Positions 1 through 12,564 of a stretch of DNA of 64,000 nt are shown here, piece after piece. Made by a program: the position numbers and the translations under genes. How positions within the stretch are numbered: the stretch's first letter is position 1; the number at the start of each line of letters is the position of its first letter. Below the pieces are notes generated by a model. It did not search any database, was not told the DNA's origin, and saw nothing but the letters and a program-made list of their open reading frames with translations. Where the stretch lies: the NCBI RefSeq assembly GCF_039555335.1, contig NC_092637.1:45525613-45589612 (forward strand), written 5' to 3'. This DNA comes from Amphiura filiformis (lineage: Eukaryota > Echinodermata > Ophiuroidea > Amphilepidida > Amphiuridae).

Positions 1-2318
1 CTGATATTGTTACCAGAGTAATCCATCAGTAGCAGGTTTTTCTCATTATAGAGAGATACTGCAATATCTCCCTTTGCAGTGATAGCAAGCCATGTTGGTT
101 CTGATGGAGCATTAAACTTGGATATGAACTTGCCATTGCCATGATGAATAGAGATTGTGTATGTGTTGTCAGCTCCACCAAGTAATCCTGCTACAATCCT
201 GCCTTTAGAGTCTACAGTTAAAATAACAGGGTTTTTTGGATTATTTTTAATATCATAGGTAGAGGCCTTGGGATACTGCAACCTGTTGCCTTGGCTATCA
301 TAAAACAGAATCTCACCACTGCCAGAGAGGATATACTTGTTGTCTGCAGTGATGGCAATTCCAAAAAGGAATGCATTAAAAGGACCTTGGAATGTGTACT
401 TGACCATACCATCCTTTGAGAATACTTGGCAAGTTTTATTGTATGCATCTGTCACAGCAATATCACCATCTTTGTTGACTGCAATTCCACGTGGTTGCTC
501 TAATCCAGGCTTGGTACTGAACTCTCCACTTTGTAACCATTTGTTCCCATGTTTATTTGACAACACACTAAGTAAATCAGGAATATCAACCCTCTCAGGT
601 GCTATGAGCTCAACATATCCCAATGACTCTGACGCAGCTTCAGGCTTGGTCATCTCATTTAGCTCCTCAAGACTTGCTGACAAGGTAGGGAAGACTGATG
701 TAATGTCATAGTCGGATCCTGTGTGTGTGACTCTAGTAGCAAGATCACTGGCACTTTCAAGTTTAGCCAATGTTGTCTGAAGATTATCTTTGATACGATC
801 TAGTTCCTTGGCATTCTGGACCTCCACTGACCTGGCATCAACCTCATGTTTCTTTAAGATGGCATCAACCTGCTTGTAGTACTCATTCCTGACCCTTTCT
901 AGGTTCTTCTTGACTTCTTTGGAGGCAGCAGCAAGACTCTTCTCTACATTCTCTGTTTTCTTGATGGCATTCCTGCACTCTTTCTTAAGATCTTCACTTC
1001 CTCTGGAGAGATCTTTCAGCTTCGCTACTTGTTTCTCTGATGCTTCTTTCAAGCTAATGACCTGGTGTTGGCGGTGACCCAGCACGATGCAGTCTCTACA
1101 GATAAGCTTCCCACAGGTCTCACAGTAGAACTTCTTTGTCTCACCATCATGATCCTTGCACTTTAGATATTCAGATACAGTCACTGGTAGCATAACTTCT
1201 CCGGAGCGAACATCTTCAACGCTGACAATCTTGTGGTCTTTGTTGGCTTTGAGAGTATCATGTGCAGTGTAGCAGGTTTGGCAGAAGAATTCCTTGCAGT
1301 CCATACAGTAGGATGTGGCTTTCTTCAGGTTACAATTTCCACAGACAGCATCTTGCACAGCTCCTTTTGCCTAAAACAAAAACATTGGTACAAATTTCTG
1401 GTTACATCCTCTTTCATTCTCAAGTTGGCCTACTCAGACCTTCCTATAAACTGTGTTGACATACTTCTCCATGAATGAATAAATTTGGATATTTATTTTA
1501 AAGTCATATTTTTTTTTATAAAATGATGCAATAATGCTAGAACTAACTGCCAAAAAAGAGGTTTTCTACACATGCATTTTAAGCCAAATAAATGGGGCAA
1601 TATACACAAGAAAACAGCTACACTATCAAATCTCATTTGTGTGTCGGACAATTATTGTCAATGGCTTTTAATTTACGATTTTACAAGGAACTTCAAGCTC
1701 TGTAATTTACATGGAATTTTAGAATATTGATGCACATCTCAACCATGTGAAAATCAAAAATTTTCAGTGTAATGGGTCATAATTCTATAAAAATCTTAAA
1801 AGAAATAATGGTCAGCTTATTTATACCTGCCAACTTTCTTGTGACTTTTATTACTTTACGCATTAACTTCATTCTTCCTATAAATGGAACCGTGGCATAA
1901 CCGGGGGAGGACCATTTTCTCCGTTTTAGTCACAGCCATCATCTATATAGAACATTTTAGTAGAAGAAAAATTTGGGCCATTCCAATTCATGGTCTACAT
2001 TTTTATAAAAATTTATGTTTTTGTAACTACCATATTAAAGATATGTTTCAGCTATTTATTTACCTTATCCAGTGTATCTTTTAAAGTGTTGATGATGAAA
2101 TGAGCAGGGAATCCAGACACTCCTTCTTTTGGTACTGCTGTTGGTCTCTTACAGTTTGGACACAACACATTCTTCTGTCCCTTGCAGTAACTCTCCAAGC
2201 AGGTATGACAGAAACAATGGAGGCATGGTAGTCCTCTGGGTTTCTTGTATCGATCCAAGCAGATCCCACACTCCAAAAGATCACGATTGAGTTTTTCCAC
2301 AAGCTTACTGTCCGCCAT
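1..2318 (-). CDS. TRIM-NHL-like E3 ubiquitin ligase, copy 1 (3' end beyond window)
   Basis: Exon 1 is 2318-2064 and exon 2 runs from 1370 past the left edge. The start ATG at 2318-2316 sits in a good context (AAAATGG) and matches copy 3. Exon 1 codes 85 residues with a C3HC4 RING (CGIC, PCLHCFCHTC, LCPNC). The donor is AAG|GTAAAT, phase 0; the acceptor is TTTTAG|GCAAAAGG. Exon 2 carries a B-box 1 (CGNC...CMDC...CQTC), a B-box 2 (CKDH...CETC...CRDC...GHRQH), a charged coiled coil and the first propeller blades (KYTFQGPF, GEILFYDSQGN). I translated it by eye to the window edge and found no stop. By family knowledge it is probably a cytoplasmic RING E3 ligase with a substrate-binding propeller, as in TRIM2/3/32/71 or TRIM56-like proteins; its target is unknown. 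It is nearly identical to broken copy 2, so duplication is recent. Confidence 0.85.
1374..2063 (-). other. Intron of TRIM copy 1
   Basis: The phase-0 intron between the RING exon and the B-box/propeller exon has GT at 2063-2062 and AG at 1372-1371 (minus strand). It is about 690 bp of AT-rich sequence. It lacks the foldback element present in the equivalent introns of copies 2 and 3. I see no other gene in it. Confidence 0.75.
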
Positions 2319-5100
2319 TTTGTTGATAGCAAAAGGTTGCAGTCAGTTTTACTATTAAAATGTTGGGGTAGGCAAATGTCATATCACACAATCAATGATC
2401 ATTTGATGATTTAATCCACACTTTCAATTGGTATTTTGTTTTATTATGAGTGATATTATTTTGGAATATCTGATTTACCATATCATGGTGAGAATTCTCA
2501 TACACAGCAAAGTGGTTTGTTTATATTTCCTCCTTTTATGTTCTGTACATACCCATTGTACAACACAACAATAACCTAAACCCCGGGACCTGAACTTTAA
2601 ACACATACACTCACAATACACATACATGTAGAGTTGGCAATGAACAACTTCCGTCAGGTGATTTAACAATTCTCATGCAATCACTGTTTTAAAAACTCCC
2701 TTAAAAGGGAATGTCAATAACATGTATAATTCCCATACAATCGATGTTTAAAAAAGGATAACCCACATATTCTCCCACAAATTATAATTGGGATACCATG
2801 TTGGGCAATGGTCATAGCAAACTGCAATATCAGTAACAAATACAGTTCAATTAATGGGGAACCTAGGCTTTCAGGCTTCAAACACATTATTTCCTGACAG
2901 AAAAAAATCCTTGACACTTATTTTCAAAAATGTGCTATTTTTATTCAATATAGAAGTTTAACGTTCTTGATGATTTTGTCTAATATTGACCAAACAAGGT
3001 TATATTCATGGAATATCATTCAAAAAGTAAGATATGTGATATAGAAATGTTGTATTGTCACTGTTGTGTTGTATACTCTGTTGCATAAACAGATATCTGT
3101 CTGAGTAGTAGTGTAGCGAAGATTCTTTCAGAAGTGGGGCCGGGGCGGGTGATTTATTTGAAGAAAATTGTCAAAACTGACCTAGAATTCTATTTAAAAA
3201 ATGACGACCAGCATCCAACAGAGGGATATTTCACAGAGGTCAGCTTCTCCCCTCTCTGACTATGTCACTGAGACCAACAGTTTGAACTATAAAAGGTCAG
3301 AGTAAAATCCAACTGCCCCCAATCTAGGGCTTTGCCACCTTGCATCAATAGCCAGATTTTTAACCCCCACCGCCCCGAAATTCATACCACAAACACGTAA
3401 AAATTCTGAAGCAGCCACTGCAATAAAATCATGAATCTCAAGAGTGCAGTGATAAAGGTTCAATTTTTATGTCCACAGTTGTGTAATTTTTGTATATTTT
3501 AGGGACCCATTCCTTTTCTAAAAGGTATTTATTATGGATAGATCCTTTGTTATGTTCAAGCCAGTGGCGTAGCCAGGATTTTAGTATGAGGAGGCAAAGC
3601 AGAATTTTTGTCCCCATTTGTCAATTTTTGTCCTATTTTTAGTCATTTTAAGGACACTTGGGGTATATTGTTCAATAGGCCTACATGTATAAATTATGCC
3701 CATATCATAGATAGGCCCTGAAATTGCATCGGATTTTTCCCGTTGAAAAGACAAAACTGACATTTTGAGTCATTTTGATCCATAAAACGATACAGGATAT
3801 AGGATAACTTCTTATAAGATGTCTTGCCGTAAAATTAATATGTTATCTCAATGTTTATGTCTATATTTTTCAATAACAAATACATAACACGTCTACAGAT
3901 TTCTTATTTCTTATTTTGAGTCGGTAATCTTTAGGTATAGTATCTTTGAGTTGACCGAATTTGACAAAACTAGAACGGGTGGCATCACTATTGTGTCGGA
4001 AATCCAGAGCATAAAAATCTGATAAATTCCAACATCAGCAGACTACATCACACACACACACACACCCCCACCCACATGTAGGAGACCAACAAATGTTCAC
4101 ATCTTTTGAAACTTCAAAGTCCAAATTATACAAATATATAAAAGAACTTCTGCGTATGGTTACGTCAGCGTACTTTTCGTGGAACAACACGATCGCGCGA
4201 CCTCAGACGGTGATTGGTCAATTTTCAAAAGACGTGCTTGCTCCGTAAGCGTGTGGTTTGGCGTAGTACGCTCGACGCAAGTTGGCTCTCATGATCGAGA
4301 ATTAAATATTTTGCCTATAGTGGCATTTTGTTTGCTCTTTTTTTCTCAATGTGAAGAAACCTCTTAAATAAGGAAAGAGAAGAAATTTTCTGTGAAATTA
4401 ATTTTTTACTAATATTTTTAAGAATATAATATTCTGTGTAAATATGTGAATAACGAAACAAAACACATTAGTTTTTACAGAACTTGTATTGTGGTATTAA
4501 TTACAATGTTTTCAATTAGCGCTATTTATGTACAAGTTCAAGTTATCATAATACTGATATGAAAATAGTTAAAGTTACAGCATTTGAATTATATTAAATT
4601 ATAATATATATTCAAGTTATTATACACTGATTTTAATATATTTAAAGTTGTACAGCATTTGAAGTATAATTAATATGTTCCAGTTATCATACATTAATTT
4701 GACTATATTTAAAGCCATATTGTAACATTTCCATAAAAATAGATTAGTATTTTTTTTCCATAAAATGTTAGTTTTTACAGTCAATTTTTTCCCTTTTTAA
4801 TTATGAGCCGAACAACTGAGGTAAAGCAAATAAAATTGGAATTTACTACCAGGGCTGATGTCGCCAATGTGTGTAACTCCGTCGCTTATGCTACGGCACG
4901 ATCGTTTGATGTGTGTATACCGTCCATGTATGTACTGTATTGTGAACATCGCATGGCGTTTGACTAATATTTCCATCGTAACAATTCATCAAAATCTTGG
5001 ATTTCGACAAAACTACAGCACCTAAAGTCTTGATTTTTGTAGGGTATGTTAATTTAATAAAGAACGTTATACTCAGGTGAAAAATAGAATTTTTAGAAAT
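2319..5100. repeat. 5' flank of TRIM copy 1, duplicated upstream of copy 3
   Basis: Blocks here recur in the same order at 16043-16400 and 18226-19610. Examples are the stretch around CTTCAAACACATTATTTCC (2875), the segment with GTAGCCAGGATTTTAGT (3572, again at 18775), and the AT-rich stretch with AAATATGTGAATAAC (4440, again at 19320). This marks a segmental duplication carrying gene plus 5' flank. No convincing ORF is present, and no promoter could be assigned. Confidence 0.6.
3562..3800 (+). mobile_element. Fragment of hAT-like MITE (CAGTGGCGTAGCC family)
   Basis: It begins CCAGTGGCGTAGCCAGGATTT, the terminal-repeat type used by many hAT non-autonomous elements (CAGNGGCG). No matching right end is visible, so it is a decayed fragment. 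A duplicated, more mutated copy lies at 18768-18870. Related ends appear near 34752, 40508, 42145, 42328, 46975 and 56801. Confidence 0.4.
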
Positions 5101-5445
5101 ATTGAGGGCGTCCTCCTCAGCAAATGTTACACTATGGCTTTAAGAAATAAAAGGTAAAGCCCCAATTTTTACACCCAAATAATATGTCCGAGGCCCGGGG
5201 TCCGAGGCAGTAAAAACGTAACTCATTAATTGCACGTTTTTACTGCCGAAGACACAATATTTGGGAATAAAGGATAAGGCAGCAACCTTTATTTGTGTTC
5301 GTTTACCCGAAAAATAGTGTGATTTAAAGAGAAATATAACTATTTTGCCCAAATATTTGAAATTATAGCGCATACGCGTATCCACAGCACAAGTGGAAAA
5401 ATGTATGTGTAAACTCACGTCTGCAAAGGATGTGCATGTTTAAAG

Positions 5446-5718
5446 CAGACTTTTTATTAGACGTACAATATTGTATGTAACATATCTACGTTATTTAATC
5501 TATTGCCATTCTATTTTCAGTAATGTTTAAGTTCTAACGAATGTTTGATGACGTAAAATCGATAATATATTTCTACCAGATATTATACGTAACATATTAT
5601 CGATTTTACGTCATCAAACATTCGTTAGAACTTAAAAATTACCGGAAATAGAATGGCAATAGATTAAATAACGTAGATATGTTACATACAATATTGTATG
5701 TCTAATACTCGGAGTCTG
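5446..5718. mobile_element. Palindromic MITE, CAGACT...AGTCTG family
   Basis: A near-perfect foldback: the left arm, containing GTTCTAACGAATGTTTGATG, is repeated in inverse orientation on the right, around a central TATTT...AGATATTA region. The ends are CAGACT and AGTCTG, and the subterminal motif is ACAATATTGTATGT. The same arm recurs in the element at 25831-26004, so this is a dispersed family. There is no coding capacity. Confidence 0.75.
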
Positions 5719-6480
5719 CATACTGCTTTACTGCATTCCAAACGCGTTTTTGACAAAATCACAATGCTGGTTTGTTACGGTAATAGAATTATAATTACAC
5801 CAGTTGCATTTCAATATGTTACAGTCATTGTACACTGATTTTAATGCAGTTAATGTTACATCATTGGAACTATATATTCAAGTCATCATACTGGAACAAC
5901 ATACAACTAACACATGATTTTCCAAAAGGCTAAAAATAATAAAATGCTATGTCTCAAAGCGCCCGCACACCTTCGTTTTTCTTAGCGCGTCCACTTGTAG
6001 CACATTCATTGCTAGAGAGTGACTTTTGAAAAAAAAATGCGTTTAATAAAGGAAAGTGTGTGGTTTATATTACATGGCAGAATGCTTATCAACATTATAC
6101 ATACCTGTGTGCTTTATTTTGTATTATCTTACTAGTGGTAATCTCATTCTAACATTGTTGTCTTTGTATATGATTCAAAAACCACCCAAGTCCAAAATTT
6201 AAAATGAACCCACGAAGTCCCTGAAATGCTAATCGTCATACCTAATACAGGTTAATCCACCATATTGACCAGGTAAATCTAACTGAAGGAATTAAATGAT
6301 ACACAGGTTTTTCTCTCAAAATCACTTCCCATGGACTTGGGTGGGTTTTGTATTCATGTATTCAATTCTCTGTAATTTACAAGTTAATCTCTATACACAC
6401 TACTTGCTTGCTTACACTGGGACATTTTTACACAATATTGATGCAAGTTTGAACAACCCAACATTTGGTTTAAAATATTA
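5719..6480. other. Gene-free spacer
   Basis: AT-rich unique-looking sequence between the MITE and the 3' flank of TRIM copy 2. The short ORFs here have no coding signature. Confidence 0.5.
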
Positions 6481-6483
6481 CAT

Positions 6484-7575
6484 TGAAATTAACACTTGGT
6501 GAACATTATGTGGGGTACAAAATTAGTTTCAGTTTACCACCTCAATATTGTCACTACCAAATGAACTTAATGTGCTTGTTAAAATACTTTAGAAAAAAGA
6601 CTTTATAGACCAAAAAGACCCAATTAATGAACTATGTATATATTTTCATCTGCATTTCAGATTATACAGGGTGACTCCAAAAGATTTGTACCCAGCTTTT
6701 CAATTTTTTGGTCAATCATCTGCCAATACTTTAGAGAAAAGACTTCATGGTATGGGACAAACAAGAAATTTTGAATAAGAAATAGTAAGTGGTTTAATAA
6801 ATAAAAAAACAATTTGAAGTTTACTGCTCATTTCGTAAATAACGAGAGACAAAATAAAATTCACTACAGTACTCTTTTTTTTTCAGGTCTAAACATGAAA
6901 TAAATCTGGTTTCTCTAGATGAAGCAGTGAGCCATTGACCGGGGCCATTAAATTAAAAAAAATGTTGCTTAAAACAAACAGAGGAAACGATTTCATGACC
7001 TGGACACTTAAAAGTTAAGTTCCATAGAAATGTTGACTTTCAAAGTGGTTTTGGTCAGAATATATCAAAATTGAACTTCACATTTCATTTTCAGGACTAC
7101 ACATCAACCTGCTTTCTAGCTATTGATTAAAAACCAACATTTTAGGCAGATATTGCATGAAAATATGGTCACTATAATCTTTTTGATTCTATTCTGTCCA
7201 TCCTATAAGATACTGTATAATGCTGTTATTTTTGCGCACAGAATATTTTGCAACTTTAGGTTTCTTGGAAATTGTGCGAGTCGTTTATTTTGTGGAATTT
7301 ATGCAAGTGTAAAGTAACTTTATATAAAACCTGTATTTTTGTGTGTTGTTATTTTTGTGCCTACAAGTCCACTCATGAAATTCGCGAAAATATAACCCTC
7401 GTGAAAGCACAAGCGTATACAGTAACAGTACCTGCAGTGTTATCAAAAGCTATTGTGTTTGGAATATTTTTCTTACAATCATTTTGATATATTCCCCTGC
7501 AAATAAGTATTGTGCTGGCCATCTTCTAGCAGAGCAGTACATGTGGGGATTCCGAGTACGGATATCAAAAACCAG
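6484..7575. repeat. 3' flank of TRIM copy 2, duplicated at 10488-12564
   Basis: Matched landmarks include GTACAAAATTAGTTTCAGTT (6516; again near 10497), a block reading CAGGGTGA..AAAGATTTGTACCCAG (6668; again at 11706) and GAGCCATTGACCGGGG (6930; again at 11890). The order is conserved, so this flank was copied with the gene. Copy 3's version is longer because it holds a SINE (10882-11305). Confidence 0.65.
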
Positions 7576-10345
7576 TTATCGTCTTTGGAATATCTTTACT
7601 GCATGCTGACTGTGTTCTGCGAGAAATAGTTGCTGTCCATCCTGTGAGATAGCAATACCTGTTGGGTCACAAAGTTCTGTGATGACACAACCCAGACACT
7701 GCTCACCATCTGCTGTGTACCGATACACAGCATTAGGGTTGCCATGATTCACAACAAATATCTCATTTGGCCTGCTGCAACAGACACCCCATGGGTTCCA
7801 TACAGTGACTTCGTGAAGAGCTGCACTACTCTGACATTGTTACCAGAATAATCCATCAGTTGTAGGGTTTGATCATAATAGGAAGAAACTGCACTATCTC
7901 CCTTTGCAGTGACAGCAAGCCAGTATGGTTTTGATGGAGCTTTAAACTTGGATATGAACTGGCCATTTCCATGATTGAGATTGTGCTGCCATCTAATCCT
8001 GCTGCAATCCTGCCAGTTGTATCTATAGCGAAATATTTAGGGTTTTGTGGTTTATTGCTCATATCATAGGTAGATACCTTGGAATACTTCAACCTGTTGC
8101 CTTGGCTATCATAAAACAGAATCTCACCACTGCCAGAGAGGATATACTTGTTGTCTGCAGTGATGGCAATTCCAAAAAGGAATGCATTAAAAGGACCTTG
8201 GAATGTGTACTTGACCATACCATCCTTTGAGAATACTTGGCAAGTTTTATTTTATGCATCTGTCACAGCAATATCACCATCTTTGTTGATTGCAATTCCA
8301 CGTGGTTGCTCCAATCCAGGCTTGGTACTGAACTCTCCACTTTGTACCCATTTGTTCCCATGTTTATTTGACAACACACTACGTAAATCAGGAATATCAA
8401 CCCTCTCAGGTGCTATGAACTCAACATATCCCAATGACTCTGACGCAGCTTCAGGCTTGGTCATCTCATTTAGCTCCTCAAGACTTGCTGACAAGGTAGG
8501 GAAGACTGATGTGATGCCATAGTCGGATCCTGTGTGTGTGACTCTAGTAACAAGATCACTGGCACTTTCAAGTTTAGCCAATTTCGTCTGAAGATTATCT
8601 TTGATACGATCTAGTTCCTTGGCATTCTGGATCTCCACTGACCTGGCATCAACCTCATGTTTCTTTAAGATGGCATCAACCTGCTTGTAGTACTCATTCC
8701 TGACCCTTTCTAGGTTCTTCTTGACTTCTTTGGAGGCAGCAGCAAGACTCTTCTCTACATTCTCTGTTTTCTTGATGGCATTCCTGCACTCTTTCTTAAG
8801 ATCTTCACTTCCTCTGGAGAGATCTTTCAGCTTCGCTACTTGTTTATCTGATGCTTCTTTCAAGCTAATGACCTGGTGTTGGCGGTGACCCAGCACGATG
8901 CAATCTCTACAGATAAGCTTCCCACAGGTCTCACAGTAGAACTTCTTTGTCTCACCATCATGATCCTTGCAATTTAGATATTCAGATACAGTCACTGGTA
9001 GCATAACTTTTCCAGAGCGAACATCTTCAATGCTTACAACCCGGTGGTCTTTGTGGGTTTTGAGGGCATTGTGCGTAGTGTAGCAGGTTTGGCAGAAGAA
9101 TTCCCCATACAATAGGATGTGGCTTTCTTCAGGTTGCACTTTCCACAGACGGCATCTTGCACAGCTCCTTTTGCCTAAAACAAAAACATTGGTACAAAAT
9201 TTTGTCAAATATATATTTCGGAGCTGGGAAATCCAAAAAGGATGGATGTTAAGTGCCTCTCCCCCCACCCAGGATCTTAAATCCATACTTTTCCCCAAAG
9301 ATGAGGCAGTAATGTTTGGTGTTATTGTTAACTGCTAATGAGATTTTTTATGTATTATAAACTATTATGTGTGTCTGACAGTTGCCACTAGCTACTTCGG
9401 TATCCTAAAGTAAAATACAAAAAAAAATACAAATGCAGTAATAGAACACAGAATTAGAGACGGAGAACTGGGACTTGATCGTCATCTTGATGGGGGCTTG
9501 ATACAGGCATGGAGCAAAACTTGGGGGTATTCGGTTTCATTCGAATGCGCTCGAGGTATTTGTTGCCATGCAAGCGCGACGTGGATGATGGGGGTATTTG
9601 ATAGACTCACTTGATGCGACCTGCACGCAAGTACCAAAACACTTCTGATGAGACGCAGAACTGTTTTCGTTTGTCTCCGCGCACCTCGGCAAGGATCCGA
9701 AGTCCCGAATACCCCCAATTTTCTCCCCGTAGCTGATGGCGTGATTGTACGTGGCGGTATAGGGAGTCCCAGGCAAGTCTACTTCTCTAATTCTGTGCGT
9801 TAAACACAGATCATGCGTGATCATCAAATAAATTCAACCATCAATTTCTGGTGATTTGAACGTGTATTCATTCCACGCAACGCAATGGACAAATTGACAA
9901 GTATATTCATACCAGTATATTCATAATCCCACTTCCAAAGAAAGTGACAGCCCGGCCTTAGTCATCACAAAAAACAACAACAAAGGAATTACATAGGAAA
10001 TACTTTCTTCCCATTTGTGCAAACTTTTTGCATCCCAAAGTTCCCATGCATTTTAATGGTCTGAACTTTTTTCATATAAAACAATTACATGATGTTCTTG
10101 GCTATTAATTTACCTTGTCCAGTGTGTCTTTTAGAGTGTTGATGATGAAATGAGCAGGGAATCCAGACACTCCTTCTTTTGGTACTGATGTTGGTCTCTT
10201 GCAATTGGGACATACCACTTGTTTTTGTCCTCCACAATACCTCTCCAAGCAGCTGTGACAGAAACAATGGAGGCATGGTAGTCCACGAGGTTTATTGTAT
10301 CGATCCAAACAGATCCCACACGCCAAAACATCACGATTGAGTTTT
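7576..10345 (-). pseudogene. TRIM-NHL-like gene, copy 2, disrupted
   Basis: Near-identical paralogue of copy 1. Remains of exon 1 (RING) are 10345-10114 and exon 2 is 9174-7576, ending in CAAAGACGATAA. By comparison with copies 1, 3 and 4 I see five kinds of damage. (a) Exon 1 homology stops at about 10345, just before the codons for KLNRD, so the start codon and 5' UTR are gone. (b) A 7-nt deletion near 9104 shifts the frame inside B-box 1, so a 348-aa ORF reads upstream in the wrong frame. (c) TAC has become TAA at 8254-8252. (d) A 4-nt deletion near 7972 and (e) a 1-nt deletion near 7815 shift the propeller frame. RING and B-box 2 cysteines are otherwise kept, so inactivation is recent. 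A truncated RING product from a new promoter cannot be excluded. Confidence 0.85.
9448..9797. mobile_element. Foldback MITE in intron of copy 2
   Basis: The inverted ends are CACAGAATTAGAGA at 9448 and TCTCTAATTCTGTG ending at 9797; a second arm segment pairs GGGGGTATTCGG with CCGAATACCCCC. The same element lies at the same place in the intron of copy 3 (14622-14972), so it inserted before that duplication. It is GC-richer than the surroundings. The 96-codon ORF across it is a by-product of the element. Confidence 0.65.
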
Positions 10346-10487
10346 TTTTTGTTGAAAAATTGTACTCGCAAAAATTACCACAGTAAATTATTTTAGCGAT
10401 AATTTCAGTATTTTCACTATTTAATAGCAACTTTCTCACAACTTTTCATTATATCATGGTCGCAAGCTGCTTGGAATTAGTGAACAT
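10346..10487. other. Duplication breakpoint between copies 2 and 3
   Basis: Homology to the RING exon ends at about 10345 and homology to the shared 3' flank starts at about 10488. The 140 bp between match neither side. This looks like the junction of the tandem duplication, which removed the start codon and promoter of copy 2. Confidence 0.5.
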
Positions 10488-10881
10488 AATATGGAGTACA
10501 AAATGATTTCAGTTTACCATCTCAATACTGTCACTCCCAAATACATGGTGATTTAAAATGAACTGTACCCAACTACCCATTTTATATATATATTCGCGGA
10601 GATTGTACATATCAAAAAACTATCACAGAAAGCAGTGATAAGTGTTCTGTAGTAGTAATTTTGAATTTTGATAATAAGTGGTTTTAGTCAGAAGATATCG
10701 CATTTTCAATTTATCATCCCATTTTTACACCAACACATGGAACTAAGTTTATCCGTGTTCTCTACCGCAGTAACAAAATTGGTGTGTTTCATAAAAATGT
10801 ACTTTTCTTCAAAACCATTTGAGGTGAAGACATGATTTTTTCACCAATAATAGGAAACATACTATCCTGTTACAACTTACA

Positions 10882-11305
10882 GGGAGGGCGAGTTGGCGCA
10901 GCGGTGATTCCCTCGCCTTGCACCACTGAGGTCCCGGGTTCAAGCCCCGGCGCGGCCCAAGCACTCATGTGCACTTGGTTTATCCCGATTCCATGCTCGC
11001 TCTCGCAGGCTTTCTCCGGGATCTCCGGTTTCCTCCTGCTTTCAAAAAATCGGTGATTAGTTGTTTGGCTATCAAAAACTTCCTTCACCCAATGGAATTT
11101 GGGGAGCTGCATATAGATAATTAATGGTGGATGTTACAATCTAAGTGCGGATAGGTTTGCGCCAAGTTCGGCTGCAACCAGCCTAGTTGATGTGATCTGA
11201 TTGTGATGTTCCACCATGGCAGCGAAATTACAGCGCTTTGATCCCCCTAAGATCCGGAAAAGGCGCTATATAAACACCGAAATTTATTTATTTATTTATT
11301 TATTT
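10882..11305 (+). mobile_element. tRNA-derived SINE
   Basis: The head resembles a tRNA: an A-box-like AGTTGGCGCAGCGGT near 10891 and a B-box GGTTCAAGCCC near 10936. The body ends in GGCGCTATATAAACACC, followed by an (ATTT)n tail. An 8-bp direct repeat AACTTACA flanks it (10874-10881 and 11306-11313), which is a target-site duplication. The paralogous flank of copy 2 lacks the element, so it inserted after the copies separated. It carries no protein. Confidence 0.9.
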
Positions 11306-12564
11306 AACTTACAAATACAAATTAAGTATTTTATTTTAATTTTTGAATTTGGGTACAGTTCATTTTAAATCACCCTGTAATTTGCTATCTAATGAAGATA
11401 GTTGGTAACAGTTGGTCTTTGCTAACATCCGTTCAGGCCAACAGCGTGACAAGCGCCATCTGCGCTGTGACAAATCCGTGTGTGACAGCATCTTAATCTG
11501 CTTGTTAAAATCTTGTTAGATTTCATACTGAGGATAATAATGAGATGTTAGAAATGGGACTGTAGAAAGGGCAAAGGTTATGCAAAGTTAAAGCTTATAG
11601 GATGTGCTTGATAGAAAATTGGTACTCGGATTCTCTAAATGATATAATAACAGAAAACAGAAAAATGAAATATGTATACATATATTGATATCTTGATTTC
11701 AGCTACAGGGTGAGTTAAAAAGATTTGTACCCAGGTTATCATTTTTTTCAGACATCTGCCTGCTTCATAGTATAGGACACCCAGAAATTTTGAATAATAA
11801 CAATAATAAAAAATGAAAGTTACACAAAAGTTCCCTGCAGTACTCATTTTCATGTCTAAAACATTGAATCTATGGTTTCTCTATATCAAACAGCGAGCCA
11901 TTGACCGGGGTCATTAATTGTGGAGAAAAAAACCATCCCCAAAAAGAATTGTTGCTGAAAATGAACTGAAATTACTATACTAATTACTATTCAAAGAAAA
12001 AGACTTCATGGCCTGGACACTTAAAAGTTTTAAGTCCATAGAAATGTCAACTTTCAAAGTGGTATTGGTCACATTTCATTTTCAGGTCTACGCATAAACT
12101 TGCTTTCTAGCTATTAATAAAAAAAAAACAATTTTAGGCACATATTGCATGGAAAAAAATGGTCACGACAATCTTTTTTGATGTATTCCACAAATTAATG
12201 AAGAATGCGGCTGGAAATTTGATTAACTATGGGTTTATTACTCAGAAAATCAAAATTGCAAATGAGAAACAGTTAATAATGACTTAGGTAATTTTGTTAT
12301 GAGGGTGACGATAATAAAAATTGTATTTTCATGTGTTGTTATTATCTTGCCTACACGTCCACTTGTGAAATTCGCGAAAATAAAACCCTCGTGATATAAC
12401 TGTGTGTAAAATAGCAGTACCTGCAAGGTACTGCTATCAAAAGCTGTCTTGTTTGGAATGTCTGCTCTACAATCATTTTGATATATTCAGCTGTAAATAA
12501 CTATTGTGCTCTCTATCTTAGTATTAGATAGCAGAGCAGTACATGTAGGGATATCAAAAGCCAG

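Noticed and set aside
8148-8522. Plus-strand ORF of 124 codons, with a twin at 337-711
   Set aside because: Antisense shadow of the TRIM propeller exon.
9537-9827. 96-codon ORF conserved in two introns
   Set aside because: Both copies sit in a duplicated foldback element whose DNA is equally conserved, so coding is not supported.
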